A stretch of 33,305 nt of DNA. Origin: an uncultured Cytophaga sp. Lineage in GTDB: Bacteria > Bacteroidota > Bacteroidia > Cytophagales > Cytophagaceae. Under the pieces are notes generated by a model, which was not told the origin of the DNA, made no database searches, and was given only the letters and a program-made list of their open reading frames with translations. Both the position numbers and the translations under genes were made by a program. This document shows, piece after piece, positions 24,340 to 33,000 of this stretch (within the stretch, counting starts at the first letter, position 1; each line of letters starts with the position of its first letter). Location: the NCBI RefSeq assembly GCF_937863595.1, contig NZ_CALMGQ010000084.1, positions 1 through 33,305 of the forward strand, read 5' to 3'.

Positions 24340-25064
24340 TAGTTTCTTCTTCTTGGTTTATTTTGTTGATATCTACTTGCGCTAGTACTATTGCCATTGC
24401 CAGCATTCGAATAGCCACTGCTATTTGAATTAGTTCTGCGTGAATGCATATTCGTTCTTGTGCTTGAAGAATTTGATGGGATTCGGCTATCTGCAACCAC
24501 GCCACCAACAGTATCAAACAAACGTTCTGCTTTTACCTTCGCAATATCGATGTGTAATTTTTTCTTAGATAATTCAATCAAATGTTCAACGATAACTTCG
24601 TCTTCTACATTTTCTTTATTCCATGTACTGTACAAGCGCTTCATTAAACGACCGATATAGATAATTGTATCTTCTTTTTCAGGGCCATCTTCTTTCAACA
24701 CGGCTTGATCAATAAGTAAATTGATGTTTTTACCGTAATGCTTGTATCGAAGATTGTTATGGTTGTATGGAACGCGTTCTGGTTTTTTACCAAGCACTGC
24801 TATGTCAGGCATTGGGTGAGGCGTATCAACATCTAATTTAAAATTAGACATGATAAAAAGATGATCCCAAAGTTTTGTTGTTTGTTCATCCAAATCTCTT
24901 GCGCCTGGATTTAATTGGCGCATCAATTCAACACAGGTATTAGCATATTTGGTACGCTGATCTCTATCTTCAACTTTTAAAATCCAGTCTACAATTTTTT
25001 GTATGTTTTTACCGTATTCTTTTAATACAATGCCCGTACCCGGTTCTCCTGTTATTAATGTCAT
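24339..25064 (-). CDS. DUF4290 family protein, 241 aa
   Basis: The conserved helical domain covers about residues 10-190, with GIVLKEYGKNIQKIVDWILKVEDRDQRTKYANTCVELMRQLNP, the WDHLFIMSNFKLDVDTPHPMP core and RYKHYGKNINLLIDQA. This is DUF4290, a family restricted largely to Bacteroidota. The last 45 residues are a low-complexity Ser, Asn and Arg tail (SNSSSTRTNMHSRRTNSNSSGYSNAGNGNS, ending KPRRRN) that is basic and probably unstructured, and may bind nucleic acid. It stops on the first base of the murA start codon. pcrA lies 27 bases upstream. No function is established; its linkage to murA suggests an envelope or growth role. Confidence 0.88.
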   Translation of the reverse strand: MTLITGEPGTGIVLKEYGKNIQKIVDWILKVEDRDQRTKYANTCVELMRQLNPGARDLDEQTTKLWDHLFIMSNFKLDVDTPHPMPDIAVLGKKPERVPYNHNNLRYKHYGKNINLLIDQAVLKEDGPEKEDTIIYIGRLMKRLYSTWNKENVEDEVIVEHLIELSKKKLHIDIAKVKAERLFDTVGGVVADSRIPSNSSSTRTNMHSRRTNSNSSGYSNAGNGNSTSASRYQQNKPRRRN

Positions 25065-25091
25065 TTTTTTAGTATTAATGCCTCAAGTTAA

Positions 25092-27338
25092 CTAAGATTC
25101 GTGAATTCTCAGTTTCGCGAAGCTAAGAATTAATGTTTTTTCTCCTAAATCTTTAAAATCAATCACCGCTTTACGGTCTGTACCATTCGATTGTATGTCT
25201 TTTACCGTTCCAAAGCCAAATTTGGGGTGTTCTACCTTCATTCCAGTCGTTAGGTTGCTGGTATCACTTGGCTTGAAATCTGGAGAAGGAGTATAAGCAG
25301 GAGCAGCTTTTGCTCTTAACTGAACCGGTGGACCTGCTTTAGGTTTGATACCAACAAAAGCGGGGGATTGTTCTTGAGCATTAATGGAATTTGCTGTAAT
25401 ACTTGTCATTTGCAAATGCCTCGGATCAATTTCCTCTAAGAATCTACTCGGGGCACAACTCTTTAATTGTCCGAATCGATAACGAGAGGTTGCAAAACTT
25501 AAGGTAAGTCGCTTTTCCGCACGCGTAATGGCAACATAAAACAATCTGCGTTCTTCCTCTAAATCTGCTCTGCTATTCAGCATCATTGCAGAAGGGAACA
25601 AATCTTCTTCGATACCAACAACAAATACTTGATTAAACTCCAAGCCTTTTGCAGAGTGTATCGTCATTAAGGTTACGTAATCTTTATCTTCTTTCTCGTT
25701 TTCAGTATCCGTTAATAAGGATATTTCTTGTAAATACGTACCGAGTGATTTGTCTTCTTGATCTGGACGATCAACAAATTCTTTAATACCATTTAATAAT
25801 GCTTGAACGTTTTCATAACGTGCAATCCCTTCAACCGTTTTGTCTTCGTATAATTCTTTTAATAAACCCGATTGTTTCGCAATTTCGTTTGCAGCCTCAA
25901 ATGCATCTTTATTATTTGCTAAAACTTTATACGACTTAATTAAATCGACAAATCCTTCAAATAAGGTTACAAGTCTGCCCGTCATTACACTTTTTGCATT
26001 GCAAAGAATATCCCATACACTTGTGCCTTGTTCATCTGCAATAACAAAAATTTTAGCGATGGTTGTATCACCGATACCACGTTTGGGGAAATTTACAATT
26101 CTCCTGAAGCTTTGTTCGTCTTGATCGTTCATTACAAAACGCAAGTAGGCGAGTACATCTTTTATTTCTTTACGTTGATAGAAAGACATGCCTCCAACCA
26201 CTTTGTAATGGATGTTTAGCTTACGAAGCGATTCTTCAAAACTTCTAGATTGAGAGTTTGTTCTATATAAAATTGCGAAATCATTGTTCCGCAATTGTAA
26301 ATTCATTTTATTTTCAAAAATAGTTTGTGCAACGATTCGACCTTCTTCATTATCACTTGCAGCTCTATATACATTTATTTTTTCGCCAGATTCATTCGAT
26401 GTCCACACATCTTTCTTTAACTGTGCTTTATTTTTTGTGATAACATTGTTTGCCGCTTCAACAATGGTTTTAGTCGAACGATAATTTTGTTCTAATTTAA
26501 TAACCTTTAGCTCAGAGTAATCTTTTTCAAAATTTAAAATATTCTGAATGTCTGCTCCTCTGAATGCATAGATACTTTGTGCATCATCACCAACAACACA
26601 GATGTTACGATTCATCGCAGCTAATTTTTTGGTAATGTTGTACTGCGCAATATTGGTATCTTGAAACTCATCCACCATGATGTATTTAAAACGGTGTTGG
26701 TATTTATTCAAGGCATCTGGATGGTCGTTGAAAAGCTTATAAGTATAAAATAATAAGTCATCAAAATCCATTGCTCCTGCACGAATCAAACGTTCTTGGT
26801 AGGTTTTGTAAATTTTACCCATTTCAGGGCGGAGTGCTGCACGATCGTCTGCAATAAAGTTCGGGTTATTTAAATATTCCGTATAGGAAACCAATCTGTT
26901 TTTAGCAGCACTAATTCTATTGTAAACGGTATTCGGCTTATATACTTTATCATCTAAGCCTTGTTCTTTTAGAATTGTACGCAACATCGATTTCGAATCC
27001 TCTGTATCGTAAATCGTAAAATTACTTGGAAAACCAATGCGACTTGCTTCAACACGGAGTATTTTAGAAAATACAGAGTGAAACGTACCCATCATTACGT
27101 TTTTAGCTTCATTGCCGCAAACTGCCTGAATACGTTTCTGCATTTCTTTTGCAGCTTTATTCGTAAAAGTTAAGGATAATATATTGAATGGTTCAACACC
27201 TTTTCGGATTAAATGAGCTATACGATAGGTAAGTACACGGGTTTTTCCAGATCCTGCACCAGCTATAATCATTACAGGCCCTTCGGTTTGTTCTACCGCT
27301 TGACGTTGTACTTCATTTAATGAATCTAAGTAACTCAT
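25092..27338 (-). CDS. pcrA: UvrD/PcrA-type ATP-dependent DNA helicase
   Basis: This 748-aa superfamily 1A 3'-5' helicase unwinds DNA in repair and at stalled forks. Visible motifs are LNEVQRQAVEQTEGPVMIIAGAGSGKT (Q-motif and Walker A, 26-33), LTFTNKAAKEMQKR (Ia), YIMVDEFQDTN (II, DEFQDT at 223-228), VVGDDAQSIYAFRGA (III, about 248-262), LEQNYRST (IV), VTLMTIHSAKGLEFNQVFVVGIEEDLFP (V) and EERRLFYVAITRAEKRL (VI). The C-terminal Tudor-like element of PcrA is present (VEHPKFGFGTVKDIQSNGTDRKAVIDF). The length is normal. It is the first gene of the minus-strand group with DUF4290 and murA. The name uvrD would be equally acceptable. Confidence 0.96.
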   Translation of the reverse strand: MSYLDSLNEVQRQAVEQTEGPVMIIAGAGSGKTRVLTYRIAHLIRKGVEPFNILSLTFTNKAAKEMQKRIQAVCGNEAKNVMMGTFHSVFSKILRVEASRIGFPSNFTIYDTEDSKSMLRTILKEQGLDDKVYKPNTVYNRISAAKNRLVSYTEYLNNPNFIADDRAALRPEMGKIYKTYQERLIRAGAMDFDDLLFYTYKLFNDHPDALNKYQHRFKYIMVDEFQDTNIAQYNITKKLAAMNRNICVVGDDAQSIYAFRGADIQNILNFEKDYSELKVIKLEQNYRSTKTIVEAANNVITKNKAQLKKDVWTSNESGEKINVYRAASDNEEGRIVAQTIFENKMNLQLRNNDFAILYRTNSQSRSFEESLRKLNIHYKVVGGMSFYQRKEIKDVLAYLRFVMNDQDEQSFRRIVNFPKRGIGDTTIAKIFVIADEQGTSVWDILCNAKSVMTGRLVTLFEGFVDLIKSYKVLANNKDAFEAANEIAKQSGLLKELYEDKTVEGIARYENVQALLNGIKEFVDRPDQEDKSLGTYLQEISLLTDTENEKEDKDYVTLMTIHSAKGLEFNQVFVVGIEEDLFPSAMMLNSRADLEEERRLFYVAITRAEKRLTLSFATSRYRFGQLKSCAPSRFLEEIDPRHLQMTSITANSINAQEQSPAFVGIKPKAGPPVQLRAKAAPAYTPSPDFKPSDTSNLTTGMKVEHPKFGFGTVKDIQSNGTDRKAVIDFKDLGEKTLILSFAKLRIHES

Positions 27339-27393
27339 TTATTTGACATTATTTTATACCTTAAATTTACAATTTAATCCCCTTTAAAACCAT

Positions 27394-27401
27394 TATCTTT
27401 G
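27394..27401 (+). promoter_or_regulatory. Putative promoter -7 element of the DUF3109-helicase operon
   Basis: TATCTTTG matches TAnnTTTG 37 bases before the ATG, giving a leader of about 30 bases. It lies in the 100-base divergent gap with pcrA. Confidence 0.55.
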
Positions 27402-27438
27402 TAGATAGAATAAATATGTTGATAAATTATAAAATTAT

Positions 27439-28017
27439 ATGATTTCTTTAGGGAATGCTGTTATCAGCGAAGACATAGTTGAGAAATTTTTTGTTTGTGA
27501 TTTGCTTAAATGTAAAGGCGCTTGTTGTGTAGAAGGCGATATGGGCGCCCCATTGGATGTAGAAGAAGCACTTATTTTGGAAGAAATCTATCCTTTAGTA
27601 AAGCCTTATTTATCGAAAGATGGAATTAAAGCCATCGAAAAAGAAGGTACTTCTGTGACAGATGAAGAAGGCGAACCAGTAACTCCTACTATAGGGAATA
27701 ATAGAGAGTGTGCCTATGCCATTTATGATCCCAAAGGCATTTTAAAATGTGGTATTGAACAAGCATATATTGAAGGGAAAGTTACATTTCAAAAACCGAT
27801 ATCTTGTCATTTGTATCCGATACGCATTACCAAATACGATGAATTTGATGCATTAAATTACGATCGTTGGAGTATTTGTAAGCCGGCGTGTTCGAATGGA
27901 AAAGCATTAGGGGTTCCCATTTATAAATTTTTAAAAGGCCCACTTATTCGTAAATATGGTGAATCATGGTACACTGAATTGTGCACTGTTATAGACACAA
28001 AGCAACAAGAATCATAA
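27439..28017 (+). CDS. DUF3109 cysteine-rich protein, 192 aa
   Basis: Ten cysteines lie in a conserved arrangement: Cys20, Cys25, Cys29 and Cys30 ([11 protein letters not shown]), Cys91, Cys104, Cys123 ([10 protein letters not shown]), Cys147, Cys151 and Cys182. This matches DUF3109, which resembles the YkgJ-type putative zinc- or iron-chelating proteins (CKGxCC opening and CHLYP). The protein is soluble with no signal peptide. A metal or Fe-S cofactor is likely from the cysteine pattern, but the chemistry is unknown. Its stop codon shares a base with the helicase start (TAATG), so the two are co-translated, which suggests a shared process, possibly in nucleic acid maintenance. Confidence 0.9.
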   Translation: MISLGNAVISEDIVEKFFVCDLLKCKGACCVEGDMGAPLDVEEALILEEIYPLVKPYLSKDGIKAIEKEGTSVTDEEGEPVTPTIGNNRECAYAIYDPKGILKCGIEQAYIEGKVTFQKPISCHLYPIRITKYDEFDALNYDRWSICKPACSNGKALGVPIYKFLKGPLIRKYGESWYTELCTVIDTKQQES

Positions 28018-29909
28018 TGGGTGTAGCTAAAGAATATTTTCAAGCACTTAAAAATCTCTTGAAAATTGAAATGAATGAAGATGCTAAAATCTACGAAGAA
28101 GAATTAGCAAAACAATCTGTCCAAGAGCGCAAAGAAGTTGGGATTACATGGTATCCACTTTTTATTAAATCAGAATACTATGGTTTTGCAGAACGCTTAC
28201 ATATTGAGGTAGAACGGAAATATGAATTTGATACTCCAAACCTTTTTTATTCGGGAGATAAAGTCCGTGTGTTTTCGAATCAACAACATAGCAATACAAA
28301 AGAAGATTTTGTAGATGGTTACATTACTGCATCTAGTGGAAATCAAGTGACCATTCAGTTGATGAAAGATGAAGCACCCGATTGGTTGTCAGATGGCAAA
28401 ATCGGCATGGATAAAATGTTCGATAAACATAGTTATGAAACCATGTTGTCAAGCCTTGATTTCTGGGCTTCAGACGATGGGGTAAATAAAGATGCTCTTC
28501 GTTTACGAGATGTAATTTTAGGAGAAAAAAATCCATCGTTTAATACAAAAGAACATGTTACGGTTCCAGCTCTATTAGATGCATCTCAACAGAAAGCATG
28601 GTTGAAAGCCATACAAGCATCGGATGTTGCAGTGATACATGGACCTCCAGGAACTGGAAAAACAACTACGATTGTTGAAATTGTAAAGACATTGGTTGAA
28701 AAAGGGGAACGCGTATTGGTATGCGCATCGAGCAATGCAGCTGTAGATGTGTTAACCGAACGCATCGCTAAAAGCAATATTCCTGTGGTTCGATTGGGAA
28801 ACCCTTCAAAAATTACAGAACAAAATTTACAATATTGTTTAGAGCGACAAGTGGTAAATCATCCACAATTTTCTTTGGTAAAAGAATTAAAGAAAAGAGC
28901 GGAAGAGTTTTTCAGAATGGCGAGCAAATACAAACGTAATTTTGACCAAGAAGAACGCGAACAACGTAAAGCAATTATAAAAGAAGCAAAAAACTTAAGA
29001 GGACAATCAGACGACCAATTGCATTTTTTACAAAAAAGTGTATTAGTTAAAAATCAGGTTGTGACATGTACTCCTGTAGTATCGATGCATAGGGAAGTGG
29101 GGAAAGAAAAGTTTGATACCCTTATTTTTGATGAAGCGGGTCAAACATTGGAACCCATGTGTTGGATTCCAATTCAAAAAGTAAAAAAAGTAATTTTAGT
29201 TGGAGATCATTTGCAGTTACCACCAACCGTAAAATCGGATGAAGCTGCTAAGAAAGGTTTGGTTATGAGTTTGCTTGAAAAGTTGATGCCCTTAGAAAGT
29301 ATTTCTGAAATGCTTTCCATTCAGTATCGTATGAATGAAAAAATCATGCAGTTTCCTTCCAATTGGTTTTATGAAAATAAATTGACCGCACATGAAGGAA
29401 ACAAGCATCATCAATTAGATGACAATGTAATTCAGTTTATTGATACTGCTGGTACGGGCTATGAAGAAGAATTACTTAAATCACCTTACGGTATTTGTAA
29501 TACTCAAGAAGCTAATTTAGTCCTAACTATTTTAGAATCTATATTACTTGAATATCCTACGGAAAGCATCGGTATTATCAGTCCGTATAAATTGCAAGTA
29601 CAATACATTCGAGATCAATTAAAAGAAAAGCATATCAATACCAGTACGATTCAAGTTCAAACGGTAGATGGCTTTCAAGGTCAAGAAAAAGATATTATTA
29701 TCATTAGCTTAGTGCGCTCTAACGACAAGCAAGAAATTGGCTTCTTAAAAGATCTACGAAGAATGAATGTAGCGATTACACGCGCTCGGAAAAAGTTGAT
29801 TGTTATTGGCGATTCATCCACATTATCTTCTTCAAAATTTTACACCAGTTTTCAAGAATACATTGAACAGCATAATGGGTATCATTCAGCGTGGGAATAT
29901 ATCACATAA
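28017..29909 (+). CDS. Superfamily 1B DNA/RNA helicase (IGHMBP2/Upf1-like)
   Basis: I start this 630-aa gene at ATG 28017, where it overlaps the DUF3109 stop as TAATG; the longer frame from 27981 is only DUF3109 read out of phase. An N-terminal region of about 180 residues carries a beta-barrel-like segment (DTPNLFYSGDKVRVFSNQ). The helicase motifs follow: VIHGPPGTGKTTTIVEIV (Walker A, 209-216), VLVCASSNAAVDVL, TLIFDEAGQTLEP (II, DEAG), LVGDHLQLPPTV (III), SIQYRMNEKIMQFPS (IV), TVDGFQGQEKDIIIISLVRSN (V) and RRMNVAITRARKKLIVIGD (VI). Upf1-like enzymes move 5'-3' on single strands. The bacterial members are poorly studied. A shared hairpin ends the transcript at about 30.05 kb. Confidence 0.94.
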   Translation: MGVAKEYFQALKNLLKIEMNEDAKIYEEELAKQSVQERKEVGITWYPLFIKSEYYGFAERLHIEVERKYEFDTPNLFYSGDKVRVFSNQQHSNTKEDFVDGYITASSGNQVTIQLMKDEAPDWLSDGKIGMDKMFDKHSYETMLSSLDFWASDDGVNKDALRLRDVILGEKNPSFNTKEHVTVPALLDASQQKAWLKAIQASDVAVIHGPPGTGKTTTIVEIVKTLVEKGERVLVCASSNAAVDVLTERIAKSNIPVVRLGNPSKITEQNLQYCLERQVVNHPQFSLVKELKKRAEEFFRMASKYKRNFDQEEREQRKAIIKEAKNLRGQSDDQLHFLQKSVLVKNQVVTCTPVVSMHREVGKEKFDTLIFDEAGQTLEPMCWIPIQKVKKVILVGDHLQLPPTVKSDEAAKKGLVMSLLEKLMPLESISEMLSIQYRMNEKIMQFPSNWFYENKLTAHEGNKHHQLDDNVIQFIDTAGTGYEEELLKSPYGICNTQEANLVLTILESILLEYPTESIGIISPYKLQVQYIRDQLKEKHINTSTIQVQTVDGFQGQEKDIIIISLVRSNDKQEIGFLKDLRRMNVAITRARKKLIVIGDSSTLSSSKFYTSFQEYIEQHNGYHSAWEYIT

Positions 29910-30022
29910 TTTTTTCAGGTGCTGAAATCTTCATTAATATGATTTAGATGATATATCGTTAGGAGTGATTTGAAAAGTAACAAAAATAAATTACGTTTCT
30001 TAGCTAAGCTATTGCGAAATTG

Positions 30023-30070
30023 CATTTAAAATAAAAACGGCCTCTAGTGAGGCCGTTTTTATTTTAAATG
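30023..30070. terminator. Bidirectional intrinsic terminator, 22-bp perfect stem
   Basis: Bases 30023-30044 pair without mismatch with 30049-30070 (loop TAGT). The core ACGGCCTC/GAGGCCGT is flanked by A- and T-tracts, so it stops both the plus-strand helicase and the minus-strand repeat-protein transcripts. Confidence 0.93.
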
Positions 30071-30081
30071 TTTCGAACTAT

Positions 30082-33000
30082 TTATCTTATGATGGTTACT
30101 GAACCAGTTTGTTTGTAAGGTCCTTTATATTGTTCTCTACCTTCATACGTAACTATCCATGGATATGTACCAGATGGCATTGGTTCACCTAAGTACGTAC
30201 CATCCCAAGTTTCATATTTATCTGTAGTAATAAATATAATTTCTCCCCATCTGTTAAATACCATTAATTTATAATTCTCTTCGTATTTACCATATCCTCT
30301 GAAATATCGATCTACACTTCCGACTACCCCAGGAGTAAACGCTGTAGGAACATCAATATGTGGTTTACAAATTAAGTATACCAACGTTTTATCTGAGATG
30401 GAGCAGTTGAATTGATTTGTAATTTTAACAGTATATATACTATCTAAATCTGGAGATACAACATTTATTTGTGTTGTTACACCATTGTTCCATTTATATG
30501 TGGTGTTGGCCTGCGCACCTGGGTTTAATGAAATAGATCCTCCATTATCTGGACAATACACATATCTATCAGGTAAGTCAGATGTAGGATAAGGCGAAAA
30601 TCCGATAACGTTTACAGATGAATCTTTACATTGATCAACTGATAGGTATCCTTTATATGTTCCAACTGAAGATACAATTATGGTTGAATCTGTTGAGAAA
30701 GTAGCACCACCATCTTTCTTCCATTTATAGTTCAGTTGTAAAAACTGATTTAAATTCGGAATATTAGTTGGTACGGCTGTCAATTTTACTTTCAAACCTA
30801 CACAAGATGTAGAATCTATGGAAACCATATTTGGTTTTGGTAAACCAATTACATAGACACTATCCACAGTTGTACAAGTTGTTGCCGGATTGGTAACGGT
30901 AATAGTATACTTGCTGGTATCAGTAGCTGATGTGATATTTATAGTATTACCTGATCCTGCAGGCGTTCCATTTAAACTCCAGTTGATTGTTGCAGTTGCA
31001 GGTATTGCACTAGCAGTTAATACACCCGGTCCACATGCAATGATATCGCTTGCTTTAACTGTAGGTACTGGATTTACGTGTACTTGTCCTTCTGCCTTAC
31101 AATTAGCAAATGCGAATTGAACATTATAGATACCTGTATCAGGAACGATCAAGAACGTTTTATTTTGTCCTGTCATGATTTTTCCATTATCAAACCATTG
31201 ATAAATACCAGGTACTATTGGTTGCGGAGAAGGGTTTGATTGAACCAACAGATTCTCGCTATAACACGCTGGGTTTGGAGTTAATGTAAACGTAGGCAAA
31301 TCAAACGTTGTAATGTTAACTGTATCTCTAGAAATACAGCCTTTACCATCTGTTGCTAATAGAATACGACTCGTATTTGCAGTAACGATAAAGGTGTGTG
31401 ATTTAGAATTTGGTGCTTGCACCTCTGTACCAGCAGCATCTGTCCAAGAATAACTCACCCCAGTTTTGGTATTATTTGCAGAAACCGTAACAGGTGCATT
31501 TATACAAGAATATTGATCTTGCCCAGCATTTGCAATTGGCAGCGGTTCAATTTTCAAGGTTGCAGAACTCGTTACATCTTTACATGTACCATAATTGGAT
31601 GCCGTTAATGTAAGCGTAACCGAACCTGCAGCAATATCTGCAGCAGTAGGGTAATACGTAGCATTCAAGGTAGAACTATTCACAGCAAATACACCAGTAC
31701 CAGTTGATGTCCAAGTATCTGAACCAGTCAATGCAAAGCCATTAACATTACCATTTAATTGTGCTCCTAAAACAGTTTCACAAATAATGGGTGCACCAGC
31801 AGTAACAATAGGAATAGGAGATATAAATATATCTATAGAGTCTGTTTGAGAACCACATACACCAGAATTAGTAGATGTTACATAGATCTTACCTTTTCCT
31901 GCAGCTGCATCTGCTTGAGAAACATTATAGACAACTGGGTTGCCAGATGCATTTGGTGTGAATGATCCAGTACCATTCGTTGTCCAATTTACTCCAGTAG
32001 CATTATATATATTTGATCTCACTTTTACGGTTCCAATATCAGCACAAATAGACTGGTCTGCCGAAGCAATGATTACAGGTATCGGTTGAATCGTAACTTT
32101 TAAGGTATCATATACTGGTTTACACAATCCCTGATTTGCAGATTTACCAAATATGTTAAATACTCTATTTGTAGTATCGGCATTTGAAAAGATATACTGA
32201 TTTGCAAGAGTAGTTGTAGGATTCACAAATATTCCAGAACCAGATGAAGACCAATCAACACCTGTTGCCACAGTTGTTTGTGCCAATAACTCTACAAATT
32301 GATCGGCACAAACAATTTTGTCCGGCCCAATATTGATGGTTGGTATAGGAGTCAATCGAATGGTGAAGAAATCTGAATATCCATTACATACACCATTTCC
32401 TGTACTTGTTACTGTAACACCAATTTTACCTTTTTTTCTATCTAAATCAGAAGGAACATATACTGCGTTCACATCGGAAATACTTGGAGAGAAAGTACCA
32501 GTACCTGTAGTAGACCATTCTCCGCCTAACGCATTTGTAATGGATCGGGATAACGGAATATAAGCGGTATCCGCGCACAATGGTGGTATTGGAGCAATAA
32601 CAACAATAGGTGCAGGAGTAATGGTTAATAACATATCATCATGATTTGGAGCACAAATACCAACATTTGTAGATGTTAATGTTATGATTAAGCTACCAGC
32701 ATCAATATCCGATTGATCGGGTTTGAATGTAGGATTTAAATCTGTTGGACTTGGATAGAATCGACCTTTACCTGTACCACTTGTCCAAATACCGGTACCA
32801 GCAAAACCATCTACCTTACCATTCAGCGGGAAGAAGCCAGCATCTGCACAAGCAGTTTGATCAAAGCCAGCGTTAACTAAAGAAGAAGGAGATTGTAATA
32901 TTGTAATACCAAAATACTGCTCAATTTCTTTACATGGATTTGAACCAACCGTACTTGCATAAATAATCACACCACCATTGGCTTCATCACTTAGCGAAGG

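Noticed and set aside
27981..28016. Upstream extension of the SF1B helicase
   Set aside because: It is DUF3109 read out of frame; the TAATG overlap at 28015-28019 gives a normal coupled start.
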